Assembly: GCF_011386835.1 (NCBI RefSeq)
Contig: NC_088797.1
Span: 90,592,264 to 90,656,263, forward strand
Direction: 5' to 3'
From: Chrysemys picta bellii
Lineage: Eukaryota; Chordata; Testudines; Emydidae
DNA length: 64,000 nt
The position numbers and the translations under genes are program-made. The notes below the pieces were generated by a model that ran no database searches, had not been told where the DNA came from, and saw only the letters and a program-made list of their open reading frames with translations. Below are positions 32,996 to 45,275 of this stretch, in pieces; position 1 is the first letter of the stretch, and each line of letters begins with the position of its first letter.

Positions 32996-33006
32996 AAATC
33001 ACTCTT

Positions 33007-33926
33007 CAGGGTGGATAAGAATCAACTTTTAATAAAATCAAACAAATGGATTTTGATTTGTTCTTTTTTTTAATTTAAATTGTTTTTTTCTTTGAAAAAA
33101 TAAACCTGTATAAAATCCAAATTTAATGCAAAATATGTTAATATCTAAGCTTATTACAACAAAATTTAAATAAAAATAAATATGCTGAATCTGTGAGCCT
33201 CTGTCAAAAACTTTGAATTAAAGGCTGCTTTTCCTATATAAAGAAAGAATTAGGAAAAAAATATGTCCAACTTTTGAGGTCAAGTTTTATAAATATGGCA
33301 CAATAGGTCAGCCTCAGTAACTTAGGAGACTCTCATTTTTGAGAAATTTGAGTGAATGAGAACTTAAGCTCCAGTCACATTTACATAGGCATACTTGAAA
33401 AGTTTTTTTCCAGGCTAACCTGAAATAATCAGTTTAATTCACTCACTACAATTAAACCCTCTGTTTTGTAAATCATTTAGTTGTAAATGTGAAACATATT
33501 TTGATAAGAGAAGTTTATGTATCCAAAATATTTAAGGTTATTTTGTGTAACAAAAATAAATGTTATATGCTGTTGTGTTTAATTATATTCTGGTTACCAA
33601 CCTCATGCTGCTTGACACTGGTCATGTTCAAAAATAAGCAATTCACTATTTTCTAACATACTGGAAATGTACAATTAATAAGAAGCTATATAATAGCTTA
33701 AATAAATGAATATACTTATAGTGTACCTTCCTAGGTAGCAAAAAAATGTACCAAGTCTAGTGTAAAGGCTCTATTTAGCTGTAAATCAACATGTTTTAAT
33801 GGTTATATCAACAAGTGAGAGTGCACCTTTCTTTAGAAAATAACTGAAGTACAAATGGGAAAGTAGATTAAAATCAGTTATTTAAATTGAGTCTTTCTGT
33901 CTGGTGATTTAAATCAATCCACCCTG
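33007..33926. mobile_element. 920-bp AT-rich TIR element
   Basis: The ends CAGGGTGGATAAGAATCA and TGATTTAAATCAATCCACCCTG pair over the first 10 bases and more loosely beyond. CTCTT flanks both sides (33002-33006 and 33927-33931), a 5-bp duplication rather than the 8 bp usual for hAT. The interior is extremely AT-rich and non-coding. I recall CAGGGTGGAT termini with ATTTAAATC motifs as a common turtle repeat. Superfamily is uncertain. Confidence 0.7.
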
Positions 33927-33931
33927 CTCTT

Positions 33932-34402
33932 CATTTTAATGTTGACATTTTTCATCTCCTTTTCTTCAAATAACACTTTTCTGTATAAACAGACCTCCTA
34001 TTTCTTGGTTTGTTCTTTTGCTTGGGATGAAGGGAGGGACTGTTAAGGAAGCTTTAAGGCACCTTTGTTCTTTTATTCTGAGGCTGTGCCTGGCCTCTGC
34101 TAGAAGGTAGTGCAACCTCAGAGCTGATCTACCAATTTAAGCCCTGGTTCCAAGACCTGCTACAGGCCCTAGAGAATAGATATTGTGTAGTACCTATAGT
34201 GCAGGCCACTGCTATGGCATGCTCCCCATTACAGAGTTCTTGCATCTACTCTAGAGTCTCCTGTTTATGCATCCAACCAACCAATGTAGCCCTCTTCGTC
34301 ATGGCATTGCACTAGGAGTTCATGTTCAGCTGACTGTTCACCATGACTCACAAATCTTTTGCAGAATCACAGCTTCCCCCATCTTGTAAGTATGGCCTAT
34401 AT
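33932..34402. other. unique DNA, no gene seen
   Basis: Nothing recognised. Confidence 0.5.
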
Positions 34403-34560
34403 CAGGGATAGGCAACCTATGGCACGTGTGCCGAAGGCGGCACGCGAGCTGATTTTCAGTGGCACTCACACTGCCTGGGTCCTGGCCAACAGTCCGGGGG
34501 TCTCTGCATTTTAATTTAATTTTAAATGAAGCTTCTTAAACAATTTAATTTTAAATATAT
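34403..34560 (+). mobile_element. hAT element, left end only
   Basis: CAGGGATAGGCAACCTATGGC and GCGAGCTGATTTTCAGTGGC match what I recall of the left terminus of a hAT-family repeat present in many tetrapods. The right end is missing. Confidence 0.55.
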
Positions 34561-36029
34561 ATATATCAAAGGGAAAAAAATAAAAAAAAATATGAGTGAG
34601 AGGAGTCAGGAAGAGGGAGACTTTTAGTGCCAAGCCAGCTTTCTGTCCAACAAGCTGTATAGCTTCTAGAACATGACTACTTACTAGAGCTGTGCAAAGA
34701 ATGTTGCAAAAGCAGAAAATAAAAAGTCAGTTTGCTTATGGTAAAGGAAAAATGAAGATATTTTGCCCAACTCTCCCTCTTATTTGCAATAATAGTTTTC
34801 AGCGTGGAACCTTAAAAAATGTGGGGCCTGATTCTGGAACCCTTATGTATTGATTCTAGAGAATGAGCTGCTTTAGGAGGTAGACATTGGTTGAGAGGAA
34901 TGAGGTCTGCATCATGAAGAAATTTTTGAAGATTCACATTGTATCTCGTAAAATTCCCATTGACTTGTATGGTGCAGCAAATGCTAAATGATATAATTTC
35001 ATCCAGTGCCTCAAACTAACATGATTTAAGGGCAAAGTAAGTGTTGATAAATATTTTATAAAAGGCAGTTTTCCTCTCTTGAATTATCTTTATCCTTGAA
35101 TAATTACTCTCCAGTATGAACCTGTGATGTTGACAAGGTCAGTATCATGTGGTTAATATGCCGTGTACTATAAATGCTCTCCACAAACCTTAGAGCTGTC
35201 TAGGGATGAATCTGCCTCATGCAGCTTAATGTTTCAGACATTTTCTCATGTATTTCTCTTTGTACTATTTGTTAATTCTCATATTTTGGGTTAAACACAT
35301 ATTATCTCCAGATATTGTGACAGATCAATATGCGTCTGTACAAGTCTGTATTAAATTATTACCTTCATTTGATGTTGTAATCAGCAGTCTGTTTTTATAT
35401 TTTGAGTGTGCAACTGCCATACCTAGATATGTCAAGGACAGGACCAAGGCGGTTTATTGTAATGCTGGACACCTCTCTGAAGTAACTAAGACAAGAAGAC
35501 AATCACTGTTGATGATTAACACATGGTGACAGGCTGAAAGAAATTGGTTTTCCCAGTTCAATTCCAGGGGAGCTGGAACATGGACCACTTGACTGGGGCT
35601 CTGAAGCTAGTTGGATGCTCACCTGACAGAGAGGACCAACCTTATTTAAGGGCACGATCTGTCCAGTCTCTCCCTCTCTCTCACTGGCTGAACATTGCCA
35701 GACAGACTGTAGGAGACAGAGAGCAGAAAGGGACTAAGGACTCACAAGAAGGAATAAGCATGGCCTCAGGAGAAATCTCAGCATACTGATAGGAACCAAA
35801 AAGAATATGGATCAGTCTGCCTATGAGATGGAAAACCACATAGTATAGAGGGTGCTGCTTCTTTGTGAATTTTTTGTTTAGTCTAGCAGCTTCTCACACT
35901 TGATGTGACTAAGTGAGCGGGCATAATTAATAGCTGGTCCTAGGCTCTTTAATATGTCTTTGTCATCTTCTCTGCTGCTGACATTTTTTTCTTATAGGGT
36001 GGCTTTGACATTGTCCAGAGTCCTTTTAC
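34561..36029. other. unique DNA, no supported gene
   Basis: At 35540-35790 a moderately GC-rich stretch with a TATTTAAG box (35643-35650) and TCTC repeats could be part of an old LTR, but nothing else supports it. Confidence 0.4.
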
Positions 36030-36276
36030 TAGAGCTGGCTGAGAATTTTCCAATGAAACAGGGTTTCACTGGAAACTGCTGATTGATTACGCCCAAAACG
36101 TTATGTTTGAACTACCAATGAACCACAGGCAGGGTTTCATCAGAATCCTGCCTGGTTTACTGCCAGCTTGCCCAGGAGGCTATTGGGGACTCTGGACTTC
36201 CAAGGCCCATGTCTCCAGGGCAGCTCTGCCATACAGTTTGCCCCAGGGATAAAATTCCAGCTTTTATCCAGCTCTA
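36030..36276. repeat. TIR repeat, TAGAGCTGG ends
   Basis: The element begins TAGAGCTGG and ends CCAGCTCTA, a 9-bp inverted repeat, with TTTTCCAATGAAACAGGGTT inside. A piece of the same or a related family is at 57436-57535. No duplication is clear. Probably an old hAT-type non-autonomous element. Confidence 0.5.
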
Positions 36277-37664
36277 CTTATTATGAGCAAATATACATCA
36301 TGTTGTCTTAAGAATTAATAATGCATTCAGGTGAACCCCCTGATTTATCAAGGTGTAATCTGACTGTACCCCAAAGTGTGTTTCACAAAAAACATAGGAC
36401 TTATGTTGGATCTGGCCTTTGATGCGTAGCCTTTCTCTGATGGTGACCAGTATCAGATGGTGCTGAGGAAAGTGCAAGAAATCCCATAGTGCACAATTCT
36501 GAAATAACCTGTCCATGGGGGGTGTTTCTTCCTAACCCTCTTCAGTCAGTCGTTTCCCCTGACCCGGAAATATGAGGGTTACTTTTCAGGAGGGATTTAA
36601 ATAAGGAGAGTGGGGAGTTTGTGGAGCAGAGTGGGAAAGTGATTTCATGTGTAGAAGAGCTCCATGAAAATGCTTTTTGAAGAAAAGGATGTACTGAAGG
36701 GGTAGATGCTGGCCTCAGTGATGAAACGGATGAGTGGGGATACCACCTCATAACAGAAGAGGTCAAGTAAATGGGGAATGGGGAAATTATTTCAGATCAG
36801 TGCAATCTTTAAAGAAAAGTATGCAGGAGGAAAACTGAAACTAAAGTTTGAACAGTCTCAAGTCTACAGAAACTGTCATAGACTTCCATTATGTCCCCAA
36901 GAGCAATATGGATTTTTGACAGAATTCATATTCCATGTGCTATTCTGAGCTACACACTCCCTCCTAGTTTATGCATGGCTCTTGGTGTTCAGACAGATTG
37001 TCCCTCAAGGCAATATGATTTTTTTGGACCTCTAGAGAATCCCCTCTCCTCTGTTATTGAGCTACACACTTCTATGCAGTTTCCTGCAGGGTTCTTGGTA
37101 TCTGAGGACAGATTGTATATTTGTATGACCAGTGCTCCCTATTAACCCTTTAAATTGTGGTGTTGTAAGTGTTTGGATGCTTGGTTTCAACTAGCTTTCT
37201 CATAGCTGACATCAGTAGCCAGATATAGCATTTCACTGGGCAACTTCTCCTTTATGTATGTGATATCCAGCCGTTATATCATAATATATGTAATATTATA
37301 TATTGACATGTTACTCTGTGATTTTTATTATTGTTAGTTATTCTGTCTCACATTGATTTTAAAATACCCACAGGGGTGGTGATAGCTGATTTTAAATGTT
37401 GACAGATAAATAAATCCACAGACAAGCAGGACAGATATATTTGTATGTTGAGAGGGTTCCATCAGAAATATGTATTATTAATGCAAAAGACACTGCTACA
37501 ACAACACTGTATATATTATGTTAACAGTGATTACAGTAGTTTTTCAGTTATTACATCTGAGTGAATCCAAATGCCACCCAAGAGAATGGAACTAAGTAGA
37601 AATCTATTCCTGGTTGGTATTTGTCAAAGCCCTCGACCTGAGTCATAATGTCTGTGTGTGAATC
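36277..37664. other. unique DNA, no gene seen
   Basis: An AT-rich palindromic patch, ATATATGTAATATTATATAT, lies near 37284-37303. Confidence 0.5.
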
Positions 37665-38140
37665 AGAACAGACCCCTTCCAGGGTATACAGTCTACCAGG
37701 GCCCTATCTCAGTACCCCTTGATGTCTCTCTCTAGCCCGCCCCGAGCTCAGTCTTTAAGTAGTCCCGGCCCTAGTATGGGGTCCTACCCCCCAGGGTTTC
37801 CTCCCTGGAGACACTATTGTCCTGCGGTCCTCTCCTGGTTGCTGTCATCACTGAGCTGTCCAGGGTTCTACTGCTCTTTCCACCAGCCAGTAACCCAGTC
37901 CTCTCCCTTCCAGCTCCAGGCAGCAACTGACTTGGGCTCTGTTTTATAACTCCTTTTATATGGCCCTACTGGGCCCCAATTAGCTGCTCCCTGCAGCCTC
38001 TGTTATTGGCTGCAAAGTCACAACCACTTTAGACTGCTTGGAGGACTTCTCTTCTGTTCCTCGGTGGAACAGGGTGTGGCAGGACCCTGAGGCCTCCAGC
38101 AGGGGGCCTTTGAGCCTAATTCACCCTGACACACACTCCT
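37665..38140. repeat. GC-rich LTR-like segment
   Basis: C/T-rich text with CTGAGCTGTCCAGGG and AGCCAGTAACCCAGTCC recalls chelonian LTR interiors like 56130-57410. Ends not found, no coding signature. Confidence 0.3.
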
Positions 38141-41100
38141 TTGCAGAGGACCAGATCAAGGCCATGCACCACTTAAGACCTGTTTTGTGGATACTAGTGG
38201 GATTTAAAGAGTTATATAGGCCTTGTTCTGGCCCTCAGCATTGGAGTGAGTGAACACTTGTAAAATGTTTATAGAGTAACCATTTAGATTCTCTGAAATA
38301 TTGGTAGCCCTTTAATAATACAACTTTATGTTTATTATTGAGGATACTGGTCCTGCTTATTCTATCCAAAAGCTATTATCTCACAGTCTTTTTTTTTTTG
38401 TAGGTAGGCCAACTTATCTGATGCTAGTATACCACCAATACGTGCTGTGGGCCATGTATCTGTTTTCTTAATTGCAATGAAATCATCTATGCCAACTAAT
38501 GCCACATTACAACAGCATAATTTAATTTGGAGCTGTTCATTATAGTTCTATTACCTTCAGCTTTGGCACCCTCCCAGGAAAGGACCCGTGAGTAGCAGAT
38601 TAGACAGTTTTCTGAAGTGATAAAAATGCACCCCCACACAGTGCACTGCCAGTTTTTTTTTCTTTTGGCAGCAGAATTCTGGCATAATTCTTTTTCCTGG
38701 CTACCATGTATTTCATCTCACCCACCCCCCCAACAAAAGAAAGTGTTTTTCCTTAGATTTTTTCAGCCCTCGATTGTAATCTTGTCTTTATTCTAACCGA
38801 ATTATGCAGCGCTGCAAAACAAAATCATTTTTAAAGAGCACTACAAATGTTCTTTACTTCCAAGCAGTAGAGCTGTTAACTTGAAACCCATACACAATTA
38901 CACACTACATTAATACAAGCCAAAACTAAAAGAAGTTCAAGGTGTCTCATAAAAACTCTCTAATGAGAATAGTAATGAAACTTGAACTGTGAGTGTTTGG
39001 TTTGTTGTAATAATTTGAATCTAATGAACATGGCTTTTCAGGCATTTACTCTTGTTACATTTTAAGGCATTAGCATGCAAAACCCATTTTATAAATGCAT
39101 TCTGCTGTTGCACTGAATATATTTATAGTAAACTTTTTATAATGAATTAAAAGCAAGAATTTAAAAAAAAATAGATTTATTTCTAAAATCATAAATGTCA
39201 AGTTTACTGTTACACAAGCTCTGTATTACTTAAGTTATTTCCCCAAAGAAATGTAAGTGATTGGGAAAAGGAAGTTTATCAAAGCCTCAGCAGGTCTTCT
39301 TTGCACTTTCCTGTTGTTTATGTAAACTGTTGCATCATATATGAATCTAAGAGGAGAAAGCAGTATAGTAGGAGCAAAGAATCTTGGAGAGCCAATTATT
39401 TTCAACAGTTTTCCTCTTTGCCCAGATTAAAACAGTGCTAGGGAGGCTGTTCAAAGGTACATGAGGCAGAGAAGAACCAGGTCAGTAAATAGCAGTTGGG
39501 TGCCTAACTCATCTTTGAAAATTTCCCCCACGATCTTCAAGTTGCTTCTGAATGGCTAGGAATCTAATATAAAGAGACATATCTCTTCCCCACAAAAAAT
39601 CCACAGGAAGAGGACATCTCTGCAAGAGTTGCCTAGGAGAAATCCCCCAATATTGTTCCTTTGAGTGTGGGGTTTTGGTCTCTCTGTGGAAAAGGCCACA
39701 GAACCTACCATAAAATCCAGCAGATCAGATAAGATCCATGAGAGGCCCTGGCAGTGTCAGGGGTCTGACCCTACATAAAATAAGAGCTACATGTGGAGCA
39801 GCCCCGGGGCATATTGATTTGGGAATTATAGTTCCACTTGTTGTTTTCTGTTTTACAGCCATCTAAACTTCAGCACTGGTATGGTGCGTGTTTTCTATAG
39901 TGTCTAACCTAAATCTCTCTTTGTTTGTTGGATTTCATACTCTAATTCTGTAAAAATAAATAAATACAGCAGCACATTTATTATCTTAAAGAGATAAAAA
40001 AATGTGCATGGATAAAAGATGCACTAAAATGCATAAAATAGAGACATGAAAATAATACTTAATTGTTCATTGGAAAAGTGCCTTGGGGGCCATGTGCATA
40101 TCCAAAAGCACAGAGTGTTCTTACTAGAGTGAGGGGATGTATACCTAACTGCCCCTAAAAGCAGCAGCATCCTGTCTCAGAGCAATTGCCATCCCTGTAA
40201 AAAGGTATCTGTGTTTACTAGGCCACAGAGTAATTGGCAGATAGAATCCTTCTAATTCATCTTCCACATGAATGAGGGCAGAATGCATGGCCAGAACCAG
40301 CACTACAAGCAGAAAGAGTAGTCATGTAGCAAGCGTTATAGATCTAAAGGACCTTTTGCATCTTGGGAACTGGTAAAACGGGGGGAAATTTAGATTTAAA
40401 AAAATCAAAGCCTTTAAATATATTTGCTGTGACTGAGTTCAGTCAGCGCCATTTCTGTGTTCCCTTCCTTTGAATATTTAGAAAGTCAGCTGACTAGCGT
40501 GATATTTGTGAAAGGAGAAAATGTTAAGTGTATATTGCAGAATTTTAACCAAGTAAAATTCTAAATCATACTCTTGAGTATTTACACTGGAAACCTCTAT
40601 AGTTATGCTCATCCAATCAGGGAACAAAAACATATCCGTACCCAAAGTCAAAACAGCTTGAATTAAGAATACCGAATATAACTGACACTAAACACTCCTT
40701 GAGACCAAGAATTACTTGCAGAAGTTATTAAGCAAATAATTTTGAGAAAATAGCAAAAAAACCTGTTCAGACAAATTGCAAACAGAAGAGATTAAATTAG
40801 TCCAATAAATTATTCACCTAGCTCTATTGATTATCAGTTAACTACAGTACAATACGTACTGTAAGAGCATTTTTTTTTACAATTAATTGTAAATTGCAAC
40901 TTGTACCTCCAAAAAGTGATTACTCTGCAATCTGAACTCTAGTTAAGAAGACTGAAATAACTAGTGTTGTTGGGTCTGCAATCACGAAATGAACTCATGT
41001 GAATCTCTTGGTACTCAATGGCACTTACTATATAGTGTTAATGTAAAACCCTTATTTTACAAATGTAGGGACATTCAAATAAAACACCAATATACTGCAA

Positions 41101-41729
41101 TAAAATAGGGTTGTTGTTTTTTTTATTAAAGATTAATAAGTTTCTTATGAACTGAGAAATTCTGCCACCACAAACACTTTAACTTGCTAATTTGTACATG
41201 ACAGCTGCCCCTACTTGTTAAAGTTATCAACATACTTTAGAACTGTTAGTTTGTATTGGCTTTATTTCACACAATCAGTGTGCTTTACATATTTGCTTTT
41301 ATTTATTTCAAATTAAGCAAAGATTAATATAAACACCTGGAAGAGCAGGGACGAGATGACCACCGCTGGGCAACATGATCATTGTGCTACTATTCCACTC
41401 TCTGGGCCAGATTCTTAGCTCCAGATGAGCAACAGTCAGCACAGAACCTGGAAAGGGAGGGACAGAGATGGTATTATGACATCGTCCTGCTTCCTCTAAT
41501 TGGGAGCATCCAAGTTAGGCATCGTTACAGTTATGCTGAATGGAAATATCTCTGTAGGTGACGGTAACAAATTTTACCGGAACTAGGGCCAGACCCTGTT
41601 GTTGCCTTAATTTCTCCTCTTGGGGTTTTCAGATATTGCCCCAAATTCTTGTGCAAGTTAAAATATCCCTCCTTGGGGGTCTGGTTTATTAAGATGACAT
41701 TTTAACTGTTTTAAACCAAAACAAGTCTT
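38141..41729. other. unique AT-rich DNA, possible CNEs
   Basis: No transposon ends or exons were seen. Stretches around 38750-39330 and 40440-40850 are clean, AT-rich and free of repeats, with a TTAGCATGCAAA octamer-like motif near 39070. This is the longest apparently repeat-free block and a candidate for conserved noncoding elements, by inference only. Confidence 0.35.
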
Positions 41730-42815
41730 TCTCCTTTCCCAGTTACCAGCACCATGCCTTAGGACCCCTTTAGTCCCTGGGGAATGTGCTCCAGGAATGA
41801 CAGGCCTGCCTTTCTACACCTTTCCCATGTGGAACTGCCCTCAGACTGGATCTCTCGGCTGCATCCCCCATGTCTACCAAATGAGTTTGGCACCTGTAAG
41901 TCTTTTCCTCCGGGAGCTGGTTACAATGGCTTCAGAATGAAGTATTATTTATTTTTTGACCCAAAGGCACATCACACACAGAGCAAAGGGTAAAAACAAG
42001 GGTCTTTATTCATATATTTCTCCTTATCTTAAATCTTACTCTTCCCTTGCAAGCTTCTGTAAATTCCCCTTAGCCCGTTAATCCCTTTTTCTCTGCAGGA
42101 GAAGCAGAAAGTGGTGGTCACAGCATGCTCCCTCTATCTCCCTGCCTGGCTGTCAGCTCTGACTGGCTGTCCCTGGGCAGCCCCCCGTTCTGCTTCAGAT
42201 CAGCATCTTTAAGGCTTTTATATTTCTTTTTTTGATCCTGGGTTTTTGGACTGTGAAGAATATACCACCCCTGATTATCTGGAACTAGAGCAGGGGTATT
42301 TCCCTATTGTTTCCTCAAGGACTCTTGGTATAACTTATCCTAGCCCCTTACCTTTGTCATTGTTCTGTTTCCTACAAGTTTCTCCCTTAAACATTCTTTG
42401 ACTTAACTCTATGTATTCAGGCAGGATAATATCACACAGGTAACCAGAGGGGCATATGAGATTTATATAAATTACACAGAACTTCCTCATTCTCTGTACC
42501 ACCTATGCCACAACTCTTTTAGACAAGATCCTTTCCACAAATCTCTCTGTTCCCTAGATCCCCTCTGAGCAGAAACTCCAGAGACTGGAATTTTCTGGAG
42601 AATCCTTCCTTTTCCGAACACCCCCGGGTCTTCCTCTCTCTGATGGCACAGGCTCCCACTGATAGGAAGCCCTGCCCCTGGATTACTATCACCTGATGCT
42701 TACTCACTTGTCTCAAGCATTGGCCTAAGCTCAAACCCATCACTTTGGACCAGATAAGGAACAGGAGGAACCAACCACTAATCCCTTAAAGGGCCAGCCC
42801 ACATTGTGACAGGGA
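41730..42815 (-). mobile_element. LTR-like repeat, copy A
   Basis: Shared blocks with 50925-52420 include GTTTGGCACCTGTAAGTCTT near 41886. A minus-strand poly(A) signal (plus TTTATT at 42005-42010) and pyrimidine-rich sequence suggest an LTR read on the minus strand. No TG...CA ends or duplication were fixed. No retroviral gene remains. Confidence 0.4.
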
Positions 42816-43780
42816 TATTTTTTCACTCCATGCCAAATGCAGCTCTGACACATCCCTAGAAAATGCTCACCTGCATTAGTTCAGATTGTATCCTGGGGAA
42901 TAGAGCTGGCTACCCTTGATTTATCTCCCCCTCCCCCCACACACATACATGTATTATAAGAAATGAATGGCGCAAAGAGGACCTAAGCAGGGTCAAGGGT
43001 TTCTCCTTCTTTGTTTCTGGGGAGAGGCAATTATCAGCCATGCCACCTGCTGCTCCATCTCCCATAAGGGTACATTTAATTATTCCCCTTTTCCACCATG
43101 TCTACTTCTCATTGAGTTTATCTCCCACATGCTGCCTGGTGCAGGAGGGCGCTAGTGGCCACTGCTGGGGAACACAGAAATCTTATCCCTAGGAGCCTGT
43201 GCTAGCATCCTCCTGCTGCCTGTTTTGCAACTTCCACACTAGGCAAAAGGAACATTACATTCCCAGCAAAAGCTATTGCAGCCCTTCTTCTCCCCAGGCC
43301 TAAAAATTATGACTATAAACTTGTTTTTCATCCTAATTGTACTCTCTCTCTCTCTCTCTCTCTCTCCTGGAGTTTCCCCAACATGGAGCAGTTTCACCCT
43401 TCCCCTACATGAGGCAGTGGTGTATGCCACAATTTGGCCCTATTGTTCTTAGAGACTGTCAAATTATGGTCTCTATTCAAAAGTCAAGGATCCAAGTGGT
43501 TGTTCTCAGTCAGACTTATATAGCCCCACTAACCCTCTCTCTTATTGTTTCTATCATCCTCTTCCTGCTGTGAGCGCCTCATATGAAAAGCTGGATGTAA
43601 TACAAAGTGTTACTGTATCATTTTTTCCCCATAGCTATATTAATAAACTTTCAAAACTGTTTGCAAAATATCCAGGTTGGTTGTTATATTGTAATAGCTA
43701 GCTTTTTATAAATACCTAGAAAGAAATCCACAATTCAGAAATCCTACATTTGATAACATTTATTGCACTGCAGAATGTGA
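42816..43780. other. unique DNA, no gene seen
   Basis: Contains a (TC)n microsatellite at 43341-43366; nothing else recognised. Confidence 0.5.
43341..43366. repeat. (TC)n microsatellite
   Basis: About thirteen TC units. Confidence 0.9.
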
Positions 43781-43910
43781 TCAGACTTGTTTGTAAGCTC
43801 ATTGGGGCACAGGCCGTCTTCTGGTTCAGTGTTTGTACAGTGCCTAGCACAAAGAAGTCCAGGTCTGTAACTAGCATCCTAGGTGATACAATAATAAAAA
43901 TAATAATTTG
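43781..43910 (+). repeat. ancient amniote repeat with AAT tail
   Basis: GTTTGTAAGCTCATTGGGGC and GTTTGTACAGTGCCTAGCAC, then an AATAATAAAAATAATAA tail. It is the plus-strand counterpart of 30800-30922. Confidence 0.6.
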
Positions 43911-45080
43911 ATGTCACCCATTTTGCATATTCCATGTCCATTTTAAAGAGATTTCAGAATATGTTGGCTAAATTATCAGATGCATTTGAACTGTTCTTCG
44001 TAGTTGATTTTCTGATACTTTTCTCCCCCTTCTCCCAGAGCCTAGAGATACAGGCTAATAGCTTCTTGGCCATTGTTATGCTAATTCAGAAATTTTGGAA
44101 TGTTGCACACTCATCATACCCTTATCCATGATTTTGGCATGCTCCCAGGATTCTCTATGCCAGAATATGAAGGGGGCTAGCAGGAGGTGATGCTGAAGCC
44201 AACTATTCCAGCTTTACACCAGCTGGGTGTTGCCTTATGAGGACATCTGTCCATCCCCTTTACTCCATGACTATGGTGCAAAGGAGACAGAGTTGGTATC
44301 AAAGTTCATGCCAATTACATTTAAGATAGAAATAGTGTTAGTTAGCAAAGAACACCTGCCATAAGTAAAGAAAATACGCTTGCTGATGCTCTTCAGATTT
44401 TTTTTTAACACTTATTGAAACGTGCAAAAATTCAAAAATCTCCCTTTTTTTCTTTTGCTGTTGCCTGGTTTTACTGCCAACTACACATTTAAAACATGGT
44501 ACTCACAGACTTTGAACTTGTGTGGCCAGTTGAAGCTGATCTCAAAGCAAGAGATTTGGGCAGGACAGATAATTTGCTGTTCACACCATTCATTTCTGTA
44601 TCGACTATGAGCATCCCTGTGTCTTTGTATTGGAAACCTTCAAAGTAATTCTGCAAATAGAATCATGCTTGTGATTTTTTTTTTATTATTCACCCAAGAG
44701 ATTCATGCTAATAGATCTTACATTCCAACCACAGGTGACCTTCCTCCAGGGTTATTTATGTTATGTGAGTCCAGTTATGTGATAAACTGAAATTTGTGAT
44801 AGGATCTGACATCATTAGGATCACACTCAGCTGTGAGAACCAAATTAGTACCTGGCGAATTCAATATTCAGCTATTACTATTGTTTAGTACTTTAATTTG
44901 CTTTACCTGCTTGTAAGACACTTTAAATTCTTGATGCAAATATTATTCCTTCTTCCTAATTCATATTGAATAGTAACTAAGCAGAGAACAAATAAAGTCA
45001 TTTTGGTGTGTGATTTCATTTGAATGGTAGTTTATAGCTGTAGTGGATTGATAGGAGGAGGAAGTGATGAGGACTGAAGT
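43911..45080. other. unique DNA, no gene seen
   Basis: Nothing recognised. Confidence 0.5.
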
Positions 45081-45275
45081 ATGGCCTAATGGATAGCACA
45101 CTAGACTGGGACTGTGGACTTTGTTCTGCCACTGGTTTACTGGGTAACCTTGTGCAAGTCACTTTACTTCTCTGTGCCTCAGCTTCTCTGCCTATCAAAG
45201 GAGTATTACCTCCTTTGTAAACCTGGTGAGATCTGTAGATGAAAAGTATTATATAAAAACTAGACATTACTATTA
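45081..45275 (+). mobile_element. MIR-like SINE
   Basis: A tRNA-like head (ATGGCCTAATGGATAGCACA) is followed by the core TGGGTAACCTTGTGCAAGTC, then CTCTGTGCCTCAGCTTCT, and a 3' region ending GAAAAGTATTATATAAAAAC. The order matches a MIR-like core-SINE, nearly full length. Confidence 0.75.
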
